Below are positions 31,874 to 39,532 of a stretch of DNA of 41,913 bases, one piece after another. The notes beneath the pieces were generated by a model. The model was not told where the DNA came from. It searched no databases and saw only the letters and a list, made by a program, of their open reading frames with translations. This DNA comes from Stenotrophomonas sp. MYb238 (GTDB lineage: Bacteria; Pseudomonadota; Gammaproteobacteria; Xanthomonadales; Xanthomonadaceae). A program made the position numbers and the translations under genes. The stretch covers positions 126,045-167,957 of the forward strand of contig NZ_WIDL01000007.1 of NCBI RefSeq assembly GCF_009496535.1. The letters are read 5' to 3'. Every line of letters begins with the position of its first letter. Position 1 is the stretch's first letter.

Positions 31874-34678
31874 ATGCGCCGACTGCCCTCCCCGTTCCGC
31901 GTCAGCCTGCTCGCGGCCGCCCTCGCCGCAACCCCGCTGTCACCCTTCATCCCCGCAGCCGTCGCCCAGTCCGGGACGAACGCCGAGCTGCCGGCCGGTC
32001 CGCTCGGCCGCTCGCTGGCCGCCTTCGCCAGCCAGCGCGGCATCGCCCTGGCCTACGAACCGGCGTTGACCAGGGGCCTGCAGGCACCCGCGCTGCGTGG
32101 CCAGGTCGGCGACCGTGAAGGGCTGGAACGCCTGCTGGCGGGCTCCGGCCTGCGCCTGATCGCCCTGTCCGACGGCAGCTACACGCTGGAAAAGGCACCG
32201 GCCGGCAACGGCACGATCCCGCTGGCGCCGCTGCGCATCGGCGCGCAGCGCGCCTTCCCCTATTCGGAAGGCGCCGTGCTGGACCAGGCCTACATCCAGG
32301 ACACCAACAAGGGCAACGGCGATCTCGCCACCCTGCTGCGCATCAACCCGGCGGTGCAGTTCGGCGAAACCGCGCGCAGCTCGCGCAACGGCGGCGAAAT
32401 CCGCCCGGCCGACATCAGCATCAACGGCGCGCCGTTCTACCAGAACGCGTTTCTGCTCGACGGCGTCAGCGTCAACAACGACATCGATCCGGCCAACGCC
32501 TTCACCGCCGTCGCCGACGTCAACAACATCACCGACGTGCCCAGCCAGTCGCAGGGCATCGCCATCGACACGGACATGCTGGAAAGCGTGACCGTCTATG
32601 ACAGCAACGTGCCCGCCAGCTTCGGCAACTTCACCGGCGGCGTGGTCGATGCGCAGACGCGCAAGGCCGGCGATACGCTCCATGGCAAGGTCTGGTACCG
32701 CATGGCGCGTTCGGCCTGGGACGAGGTCATCATCCCGCGCGACCAGGAAACCACCTGGGACCAGTCGGCCACCTTCGCCTACCAACCCAGCTACGACAAG
32801 TACAAGTTCGGGGTGCGCCTGGAAGGCCGCACCGCCGCCGGCCTCGGCATGATCGGCACGGTCACCCGCACACGTTCGGACATTCCGCTGCGCGGTTACA
32901 GCGCAGGCAACGTCAGCGCCACCGATGCCAACAGCAAGACCCAGACCCGCGAAAACACCGCCGCCACCCTCAATCTGGACTGGAGCAACGGCGAAGGGCT
33001 GACGCTGGGCGCGAACCTGGTCCATGCGCCCACCGAAGACCGCTACTTCATCATGAACGCCAGGGACGCCTGGTTCGACATCAAGCAGGGCGGCCCCGTG
33101 TTCAGCCTGCGCGCCAACCTGGAGCGCGCCGCGTGGTCGTTCAACAACACGCTCAGCTACAGCGACCTGGAAAGCTCGCGCCGCAGCCAGGTGGACTACT
33201 GGAAGGCCTGGGCAAAATCCGAAGTCCACGACTGGGGCGTGAACAACAGCAGCTTCGAGGGCAGCTGGGGCAATGTCGACCAGCACGACCGCAAGCTCGG
33301 CTACCGGTTCGAGGCCAACCGCACGGCCTTCGACTGGGGTGCCAGCCGCCACACCCTGCAGTTCGGCGCGTCGTACCAGCAGCGCAAGGCCGACTACGAG
33401 CGCCTGAACGACCACCTCAGCTACCTGCAGCCCTACGCCACCACCAGTTGCGCCTTCAGCAACGGCACCGTGGACAGCGACGGCTGCTCGCTGTCGCCGG
33501 TGCAGGCCTCCACCGGTACGGTCGCTGCCCCCGTCCTGGTGGCCGGCCAGGGTCAGTACTTCCGCCGCCTGACCATCTACCACGCCGGCAGGTTCAGTGT
33601 CAGCGGCAACGAATGGGCCGGCTGGTTGCAGGACGACATCCGCATCGGCAACTGGAGCGTGCGCCCCGGCCTGCGCGTGGAGGACGACAACCTCTGGAAC
33701 CGGACCACACTGTCGCCGCGCCTGGCCACGTCATGGGACATCCTCGGCAATCGCGAATCGGTGCTGACTGCCGGCGTCAACCGCTATTACGGGCGCAATT
33801 TCTTCAGCTACCTGTTGCGCGAAGGCCGCGAACGCCTGACCGAGATCAAGCTGCGCACCAGCAGCAGCACCTCGTGGGACAGCGTGACCGGAACCCTCGG
33901 CACCTCGACCAACCGCATCTCCGACGTGGACATCCCACACACCGACGAATGGACCCTAGGCTTCGACCAGCAATGGAAGGGCTGGGACGTCAGCCTGAAA
34001 TACGTCAACCGCGACAACAAGGACGAAGTGCTGCGCCAATCGGTGCGCAGCGGCGACAGCAGCGGCTACTACTCCACCAGCGTCTACCAGTACGTCAACA
34101 AGGGCCGCAGCCGCAGCAGCATCCACACCCTGAGCGCCGCCCCGGCGCAGACGCTGGATTGGGGCCGCAGCCATACCAGGCTGCAACTTGCCTTCGACTA
34201 CACCGACACCAAACGCAACTACACCGATTACCAGACCACGTGGAGCGATGCCAGCGACGAGCTGGTCCTGTACAAGGGCGAAGCGGTGTGGCTGTACGAC
34301 CTGCCGGCCAAGGACTTTGCCCGCAAGTGGAGCGCGCGCCTGTCCACCCAGACCCGCCTGCCGCTGGGGCACGGCGAACTGCTGTGGAGCAATTTCCTGC
34401 GCTACCGCGACGGCTTCCGCGACATCGTCAGGGACGGCAGTGGCAACTACAACGGCGAGAGTCTGGCCGTCTACATCGACCGCGACTACCCGCGCGCCTT
34501 CACCTTCGACAGCACTTTCGAATACACCCTGGAGCTGCCACGCGAGCAGCAGGCCTATGCCCGCGTCGAAGTCGCCAACATCCTGAACCGCGCCAACAAG
34601 ATAAGCGGCACCACCAGCAGCTCGATGTATTACGAGGCCGGCCGCAGCTTCTGGCTGGAACTGGGTTACAAGTTCTGA
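31874..34678 (+). CDS. FecA/MbnT-type TonB-dependent transducer with STN domain
   Basis: 934 residues. The signal peptide ends at AAVAQ (residue 32). An STN (secretin/TonB N-terminal) signalling domain occupies about 37-105 (AELPAGPLGRSLAAFASQRG, GLRLIALSDGSYTLEK); this is what contacts FecR-like proteins. A plug follows with INGAPFYQNAFLLDGVSVNN and a 700-residue barrel that ends FWLELGYKF. One extracellular stretch carries a Cys pair (CAFSNGTVDSDGC). The ligand should be a chelate or the modified peptide of this locus, by analogy with MbnT, which takes up copper-methanobactin. The start at 31874 is the first with a signal peptide. The next gene begins 16 bp later. Confidence 0.9.
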   Translation: MRRLPSPFRVSLLAAALAATPLSPFIPAAVAQSGTNAELPAGPLGRSLAAFASQRGIALAYEPALTRGLQAPALRGQVGDREGLERLLAGSGLRLIALSDGSYTLEKAPAGNGTIPLAPLRIGAQRAFPYSEGAVLDQAYIQDTNKGNGDLATLLRINPAVQFGETARSSRNGGEIRPADISINGAPFYQNAFLLDGVSVNNDIDPANAFTAVADVNNITDVPSQSQGIAIDTDMLESVTVYDSNVPASFGNFTGGVVDAQTRKAGDTLHGKVWYRMARSAWDEVIIPRDQETTWDQSATFAYQPSYDKYKFGVRLEGRTAAGLGMIGTVTRTRSDIPLRGYSAGNVSATDANSKTQTRENTAATLNLDWSNGEGLTLGANLVHAPTEDRYFIMNARDAWFDIKQGGPVFSLRANLERAAWSFNNTLSYSDLESSRRSQVDYWKAWAKSEVHDWGVNNSSFEGSWGNVDQHDRKLGYRFEANRTAFDWGASRHTLQFGASYQQRKADYERLNDHLSYLQPYATTSCAFSNGTVDSDGCSLSPVQASTGTVAAPVLVAGQGQYFRRLTIYHAGRFSVSGNEWAGWLQDDIRIGNWSVRPGLRVEDDNLWNRTTLSPRLATSWDILGNRESVLTAGVNRYYGRNFFSYLLREGRERLTEIKLRTSSSTSWDSVTGTLGTSTNRISDVDIPHTDEWTLGFDQQWKGWDVSLKYVNRDNKDEVLRQSVRSGDSSGYYSTSVYQYVNKGRSRSSIHTLSAAPAQTLDWGRSHTRLQLAFDYTDTKRNYTDYQTTWSDASDELVLYKGEAVWLYDLPAKDFARKWSARLSTQTRLPLGHGELLWSNFLRYRDGFRDIVRDGSGNYNGESLAVYIDRDYPRAFTFDSTFEYTLELPREQQAYARVEVANILNRANKISGTTSSSMYYEAGRSFWLELGYKF

Positions 34679-34694
34679 CTGGAGGACGCAACCG

Positions 34695-34994
34695 ATGAGC
34701 GCACCTGCCGCGTTGTACGTCCGGCTGGCCCGCATCGCCAACACGCTGGTGTGGGCGCCGTTGGCGATAGTGGCGTTGCAGATCGTGCTGCTGTTCCCGT
34801 TGGGCGCGTTCATTGGAAATACGCATGCCGGCAACGTGTTGGCCGGCGGCGGTCTGTTGTTGACTGCCGCCGGCCTTCTGCTCGGGCTGGTGTCGCTTCC
34901 CTGCGCAGACCGTATCCGGTGGCCGCTGCGCCTGCTGATGATTCCAGCCTGGCTGATGGTGGCACGCCTCTCCATGATCGCCAGCGGATTTTGA
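34695..34994 (+). CDS. Small three-helix membrane protein of unknown function
   Basis: 99 residues with a good GGAGG site at 34681-34685. Three hydrophobic helices are predicted near 17-40 (VWAPLAIVALQIVLLFPLGA), 46-68 (AGNVLAGGGLLLTAAGLLLG) and 76-97 (WPLRLLMIPAWLMVARLSMI). I do not recognise a family; it is too short for the DoxX-type BufD protein of bufferin operons and is not MbnP. Its position, 16 bp after the receptor and 5 bp before the dihaem enzyme gene, makes it part of the operon. A helper for export or assembly is possible but is a guess. Confidence 0.8.
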   Translation: MSAPAALYVRLARIANTLVWAPLAIVALQIVLLFPLGAFIGNTHAGNVLAGGGLLLTAAGLLLGLVSLPCADRIRWPLRLLMIPAWLMVARLSMIASGF

Positions 34995-34999
34995 TTCGA

Positions 35000-36172
35000 A
35001 TGTCTCGCGTCCTTTCTCCATCACGCCTGCTGCTCGCCGCTCTGCTGTTGTGCTCGGTGGGCAGCCTGTACGTCGCCCAGGCGCAAACCAGCGCCAAGGC
35101 GCCGGACGCTGCGCCCACGCTGGAGCAATGCCGCCAGCGCATCTCACCGAGCGCGCCGAGCATCGATTTCGATTGCCTGCGCCGCGTCTATGCCCTGCCG
35201 GTCGCGCAATGGCCCGCACCCTACATCGACGACGGCGTGCAATGGCAGGAGCTGGCGCCGCTGCCGAAACAACCTCCCGAGCCGGCCGACAATCCCGGTA
35301 CCCCGGAAAAGATCGCACTGGGCAGGAAGCTGTTCGAGGACCCTCGCCTGTCGCGCTCCGGGCAGATCGCCTGCGCCAGCTGCCACGACCGCCAGCTGGG
35401 CTGGGGCGATGGCCGCAAGGTGTCCTTCGGCCACGACCGCCAGGCCGGCAAGCGCAACGCGATGAGCGTGGCGATGGCCGCGTATGCGCATCCCCTGTTC
35501 TGGGACGGACGCGCCGCCACGTTGGAAGAACAGGCCGCGTTCCCGATCCAGGATTCCCAGGAAATGGCCTTCACCACCCGCGAGCTGGAGCGCCGCCTGA
35601 ACCGCAGCAAGGATTATCCGGTCGAATTTGCCCGCGTGTTCGGCAACCGCAGGATCAGCGTGCGCGAGGTAGGCCAGGCCATCGCCGCCTACGAGCGCAC
35701 GCTGGTGCCACGCAACAACCGCTTCGACCGTTTCCTCGAAGGCGACCGCAACCTGCTCGGCGACCAGCAGCTGTGGGGCCTGCACCTGTTCCGCACCCAT
35801 GCGCGCTGCATGAACTGCCACAGCGGCCCGGCCCTGACCGACAACGGCTTCCACAACCTCGGCCTGCACTTCTACGGCCGCCCGCAACAGGATCTCGGCC
35901 GCTACGAAATCACCGGCAACCCCGCCGACAGCGGCAAATTCCGCACGCCTTCGCTGCGCAACGTAGGCAATACCGGACCGTGGATGCATACGGGCGGATT
36001 CACCCGGATGCGCGGCATCGTCAACATGTACAACGTCGGCATGCCGCGCCCGCAACCGAAGCCGGAACAGGCCGGCGACCCGTTGTTTCCGCAACCGGAC
36101 CCGCTGCTGAAAGTGCTGGATCTGCACAAGACCGAGCTGGAAGCCATCACCGAATTCCTGCAAAGCCTGTAG
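35000..36172 (+). CDS. Dihaem cytochrome c peroxidase / MauG-family enzyme (MbnH-like)
   Basis: 390 residues. The signal peptide ends about residue 29 (VAQAQ), so the enzyme is periplasmic. Two haem c sites are visible: CASCH at 125-129 and CMNCH at 270-274. Family motifs are LGRKLFEDPRLSRSGQIACA, FWDGRAATLEEQ (Trp168 lies where MauG has its inter-haem Trp), FRTPSLRNVG and PWMHTGGF. An N-terminal extension carries two more Cys (44 and 59). It could reduce peroxide, but MauG and MbnH relatives oxidise a protein side chain, and the location beside an MNIO maturation pair favours that role. The family is certain; the substrate is inferred. Confidence 0.9.
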   Translation: MSRVLSPSRLLLAALLLCSVGSLYVAQAQTSAKAPDAAPTLEQCRQRISPSAPSIDFDCLRRVYALPVAQWPAPYIDDGVQWQELAPLPKQPPEPADNPGTPEKIALGRKLFEDPRLSRSGQIACASCHDRQLGWGDGRKVSFGHDRQAGKRNAMSVAMAAYAHPLFWDGRAATLEEQAAFPIQDSQEMAFTTRELERRLNRSKDYPVEFARVFGNRRISVREVGQAIAAYERTLVPRNNRFDRFLEGDRNLLGDQQLWGLHLFRTHARCMNCHSGPALTDNGFHNLGLHFYGRPQQDLGRYEITGNPADSGKFRTPSLRNVGNTGPWMHTGGFTRMRGIVNMYNVGMPRPQPKPEQAGDPLFPQPDPLLKVLDLHKTELEAITEFLQSL

Positions 36173-36226
36173 CCTGCCTTCGCAACTCCCTCATTCCTTG
36201 CGGCCTGGCCGCACCCGGAGACTCCC

Positions 36227-36571
36227 ATGCCTGACAACACCTCGACCTCCCGCATCCTCCGCTCGGCCCTGACCGGCAGCCTCGCACTGGCCGGCTCCAC
36301 TTTCGCCGTGCAGGCGCTGGCCGGAGGCTACGCACAAGACGCAGCCGGCAGCCCGCAGGCTGCCCCGGCCGCGGCGAAGAAGGCCCAGGAAGGCAAGTGC
36401 GGCGAAGGCAAGTGCGGGGCCCACGCACCCGCTACCCCTGCCACTCCTGCGGCCGCCCCGGCTCCTGCTCCTGCTGCCAACGCCAAGCCCAAGTCCAAGT
36501 CCAAGCCGCAGCAGGCACAGCCCGCCGCGGATGCAGCTGCCGCCGCACCGTCGCCACGCGCCGGGCGCTGA
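36227..36571 (+). CDS. BufA/HvfA-like RiPP precursor with tandem EGKCG motif
   Basis: 114 residues. A Sec-type leader occupies about 1-32 ([20 protein letters not shown]), followed by an Ala/Pro/Lys-rich mature part. The only two Cys, 58 and 63, are in [10 protein letters not shown] at 55-64, the motif of bufferin-2/HvfA-type peptides. In that family an MNIO enzyme and its partner convert the Cys of EGKCG into copper-binding heterocycles. The C-terminal half ([11 protein letters not shown] and Ala/Pro runs) is low complexity. GGAG six bases before the ATG supports the start. The next gene, the MNIO enzyme, begins 16 bp after the stop. What metal it binds is not shown by sequence. Confidence 0.85.
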   Translation: MPDNTSTSRILRSALTGSLALAGSTFAVQALAGGYAQDAAGSPQAAPAAAKKAQEGKCGEGKCGAHAPATPATPAAAPAPAPAANAKPKSKSKPQQAQPAADAAAAAPSPRAGR

Positions 36572-36587
36572 CGTTACGGCCTTCGGC

Positions 36588-37436
36588 ATGCCGGTCCCCG
36601 CTTCCTCCCTGCCTGCCGCATCGGCCGGACTCGGCCTGCGGCGGGACCTGCTGGCGGATCTGGTCGCAGCACCCGACGGCGCCTTCGACTTCCTCGAATG
36701 CGCGCCCGACAACTGGATCGGCATCGGCGGCCCACCGGGCGAGGCATTGGCCGCGCTGGCCGCCCGTCATCCGCTGACGTGCCACGGCCTGTCGCTGTCG
36801 CTGGGCGGGCCGGAGCCGCTGGACCGGGAATTCCTCGCCCGCACCCGCGCCTTCCTCGACCACCACTGCGTGCGCCACTACAGCGAGCACTTGAGCTACT
36901 GCACCGACGAAGGCCACCTGTACGACCTGCTGCCGCTGCCCTTCACCGAAGCGGCCGTGCGCCATGTGGCCGCACGCATCGGCCAGGCCCAGGACCTGCT
37001 GGGACGGCGCATCGCCGTGGAGAACATCGCCTACTACGCTGCCCCCTGGCGCGACATGGACGAGGCGGACTTCATCAATGCCGTGCTCGATACGGCCGAC
37101 TGCGACCTGCTGCTGGACGTCAACAACGTGCAGGTCAACGCCGTCAATCACGGCTATGACGCCGCCGAGTTCATCGCCCGCATGCCCTCCCGGCGCGTCG
37201 CGGGCTACCACGTCGCCGGGCATCTGGACGTCGCGCCGGATTTGAAGATAGACACCCACGGCAGCGCGGTGAGCGAGCCGGTCTGGGAGCTGCTGGCGCT
37301 GGCCTTCGGCCTCCACGGCGTACGCCCCACCCTGCTGGAGCGTGACTTCGGTTTTCCGCCGCTGTCCGGGCTGCTGGACGAGGTGGCGCACATCCGCCGC
37401 ATCCAGGCCGCCGGCACGGCAGGACTGCCGCGATGA
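36588..37436 (+). CDS. MNIO-family (DUF692) RiPP-modifying enzyme, BufB/MbnB-like
   Basis: 282 residues from [20 protein letters not shown]; family length. DUF692 proteins are TIM barrels with two or three iron ions that oxidise Cys residues of a precursor peptide. Expected metal-ligand motifs are present in order: [10 protein letters not shown] (His66), HYSEHLSY (Glu100, His101), AVENIAYY (Glu145, Asn146), [17 protein letters not shown] (Asp177, Asn180, His188), GYHVAGHLD (His208, His212), [12 protein letters not shown] (Asp223, His225) and LERDF (Glu251). Which residues bind iron is by family analogy. The stop codon overlaps the next start (ATGA), so the two are translationally coupled, as expected for an MNIO and its partner. 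Confidence 0.93.
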   Translation: MPVPASSLPAASAGLGLRRDLLADLVAAPDGAFDFLECAPDNWIGIGGPPGEALAALAARHPLTCHGLSLSLGGPEPLDREFLARTRAFLDHHCVRHYSEHLSYCTDEGHLYDLLPLPFTEAAVRHVAARIGQAQDLLGRRIAVENIAYYAAPWRDMDEADFINAVLDTADCDLLLDVNNVQVNAVNHGYDAAEFIARMPSRRVAGYHVAGHLDVAPDLKIDTHGSAVSEPVWELLALAFGLHGVRPTLLERDFGFPPLSGLLDEVAHIRRIQAAGTAGLPR

Positions 37437-38194
37437 ACCAGGACACGCTGCGCCGGCAGCAATTGCAGTTCGCCCACCATCTCCGCGACCCGGAACATGC
37501 CCCGCCACCGCCCGGCGTCGAAGCGCGCCGGCTGGCGCTGTACCGCGAGCTGGTCCTCGGCAACCTGCAACGCATGCTGGACGCCGCCTTCCCCGTCTGC
37601 CGGACCCTGCTCGGGGAAAACGCATGGCAAGCCTGGGTACGCCGCTTCCATGCCCGGCACCGCTGCCGGACGCCGCTGTTCGTCCGGATTCCAGACGAAT
37701 TCGTCGCCTACTTGCAAACCCCACAAGCCGAAGCGCCGGCCTGGCTGGTCGAACTGGCGCACTACGAAACAGTCGAACTGACCTTGCAGACCGCCGACGA
37801 CCCGGCGCCGGTGCACCTCGCGGAGGGGGACCTGCAAACTGGCACCCCCGTGTTGTCGCCATGGCTGCGCGTGCTGGCCTACCGCTGGCCGGTGCATCGC
37901 CTCGGCGGAGACCGCCTGCCCGAGGACACGCGCCCGGCCATGCCGACACTGCTGCTTGTCTGGCGTGCGCCAACCGGCGAGGTGAACTTCGCCGAGCTCA
38001 GCCCGGCCAGTTTCCGCCTGCTGGAATGGCTCGCCCAGCCACAACCGCCAAGCGCGGCCGAAGCGCTTGCCCGGTTGGCCGGTGAAACCGCCGCGCCCGA
38101 TCCCGCCGCATTCATGGCAACCGGGTACGACCTGCTGCGGCACTGGCGGCAGCAAGGCGTCCTGCTCGGCATCCGGCCCGGCCAGGCCGGTTGA
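37433..38194 (+). CDS. DUF2063 partner protein, BufC-like
   Basis: 253 residues. The N-terminal DUF2063 helical domain is clear: [65 protein letters not shown]. The C-terminal half is a variable alpha/beta domain ([30 protein letters not shown]) as in BufC/MbnC-type recognition proteins, which present the precursor to the MNIO enzyme. It begins inside the stop codon of the MNIO gene. It is the last gene of the plus-strand operon; no intrinsic terminator is evident in the 152 bp before the convergent tonB gene. Confidence 0.9.
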   Translation: MNQDTLRRQQLQFAHHLRDPEHAPPPPGVEARRLALYRELVLGNLQRMLDAAFPVCRTLLGENAWQAWVRRFHARHRCRTPLFVRIPDEFVAYLQTPQAEAPAWLVELAHYETVELTLQTADDPAPVHLAEGDLQTGTPVLSPWLRVLAYRWPVHRLGGDRLPEDTRPAMPTLLLVWRAPTGEVNFAELSPASFRLLEWLAQPQPPSAAEALARLAGETAAPDPAAFMATGYDLLRHWRQQGVLLGIRPGQAG

Positions 38195-38346
38195 CCGGGG
38201 CGGGCTTCGACGCCGCAAGAACCCTTGTGATCGGCACGGCATGGTGGAGCGCAGGAGACGCCCGATATGCCCGCACACGTCCGCCGGGAAGTGTCACGAC
38301 AAGGTGAGCGGGTGTGCTTGCGGCCGCGGCAACGGTGCGGTGCCCT

Positions 38347-39090
38347 TCAGCGCAGGAAGAACTCCACCGGCACTTCCAGCTCCACCGGGTCGGGCAGCGA
38401 AGCCGGCGGCGCTGGCAACGGCTGCGCGCGATGGAAGGTCTGCAATGCCTCCTCGTCGAGGAGCGCGTGGCCGCTGCTTCGTTGCAACGCCGCCGACAAC
38501 ACGCGCCCCTGCCGGTCGATGCGCACGTGCACGTATGCCACCCCTTGTTGCCGCGCGACCTGTGCCGCACGCGGATAGCGGCGGAACCGCTCCAGCCGGG
38601 CCAGCACCTCGCCGGTCCAGTTCGCCTGCATTCTGCCGGCATGGCGCGGCGCCGGCGGCAGCGATGGGGCGGGCGGAGCCGCCTGCTGGCTGCGTTCGGC
38701 GGCGTCCGGCGACGCGGGCGATGAGGGCGGCTCCGGTATCGCTTCGGCAACCACGTCGGGAAACTGCGCGGCCGCAGGCATGGCCTCGGCCAGCGGCCGT
38801 TCGAAGGTCGGCGGCGCCAGCGCAGCAGAGGAGCGCGGAGGTGACGCCGTGCTGTCGGGGGTCGGCGTCGGTGCCTGCAACTGCGCCACCGGCATCGCCG
38901 GGGCCGCGGGCGGCAGCAGGTTTAACTGCACCCGCACGGTTTCCTCCGCAACCTTCGCCGGCACCGGCATCCGTGCCCAGCCACCCAACACGCCCACCGC
39001 TACAGCCAGGTGCAGCAGTACGGTACTTGCCGCCGCTAGCCAATGCGTGCGCCGCTCACGGTCGGCCAGCGTGCGTTTCGTACGCCTCAT
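38347..39090 (-). CDS. TonB-like energy transducer
   Basis: 247 residues from MRRTKRTLADRERRTHWLAA. One N-terminal membrane anchor (WLAAASTVLLHLAVAVGVLG), a Pro/Ala-rich periplasmic spacer (about 50-155) and a TonB C-terminal domain with RLERFRRYPRAAQVARQQGV, AYVHVRIDRQGRVLSAALQR and SSGHALLDEEALQTFHRAQP. It should pass energy from an ExbB-ExbD pump to a receptor. No exbB or exbD is in the window. The Fur box and TATAAT about 110-130 bp upstream, and the convergent position at the end of the receptor operon, suggest it serves that receptor. In-frame ATGs at 39195 and 39201 lie at the Fur box and are less likely starts. Confidence 0.88.
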   Translation of the reverse strand: MRRTKRTLADRERRTHWLAAASTVLLHLAVAVGVLGGWARMPVPAKVAEETVRVQLNLLPPAAPAMPVAQLQAPTPTPDSTASPPRSSAALAPPTFERPLAEAMPAAAQFPDVVAEAIPEPPSSPASPDAAERSQQAAPPAPSLPPAPRHAGRMQANWTGEVLARLERFRRYPRAAQVARQQGVAYVHVRIDRQGRVLSAALQRSSGHALLDEEALQTFHRAQPLPAPPASLPDPVELEVPVEFFLR

Positions 39091-39199
39091 GCCAGCCCGG
39101 CCGAGCGGCCCGTTCAAGGCAGCACCTCCGGGGCACCTCCGCGTCGAGAGGACCTCGGCTGTCGCCGGCTCCCCATCAATCGCGCCGGCCACCATGGAC

Positions 39200-39222
39200 A
39201 TGATAATCATTCTCAAATTATA
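39200..39222. promoter_or_regulatory. Fur box over the tonB promoter
   Basis: ATGATAATCATTCTCAAATT and the following ATA form a good Fur box, very similar to that at 30192-30214. On the minus strand its end contains a perfect -10 TATAAT (39222-39217), so the presumed start near 39210 lies inside the box. No good -35 is visible. Confidence 0.8.
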
Positions 39223-39532
39223 CCCGGGACACGGACTCTCCACGCACATGCCCCAGTGAAGGCCCCGCAACCCGCCTGCTGTCCGGTGAAACGGATCCGT
39301 CGGCTAACCCGCGTGCATCGATGCCTTGGAAATCAACGGGAAAATCGTGAGCCCCCGTCGGTAACGCCAACCTCTCATCCGAAACGACGCGACAGCCCGG
39401 CAACGCCAATGGGGTAGCGCCTGCAATCCCGACTCACTCGCCTGGCCGCCTTGCCAGATACTGGAGGGCCCCTGCCCGCCACCCCGCTTTGCCCGACCTC
39501 CGCTCCGGATCATCCGGAACGCGAGGCCTGGC
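39223..39532. other. Non-coding stretch upstream of tonB
   Basis: 310 bp. The only structure I see is TCCGGATCATCCGGA (39504-39518, a 7-1-7 palindrome) just beyond the permease stop codon. It might end that transcript, but no T-run follows. Open frames here show no family likeness. Confidence 0.4.

Noticed and set aside
39195-39201. Upstream ATG codons as start of the TonB-like protein.
   Set aside because: They sit within or at the edge of the Fur box, 9-15 bases after the presumed transcription start, and would add 36-38 residues unlike a TonB N-terminus.
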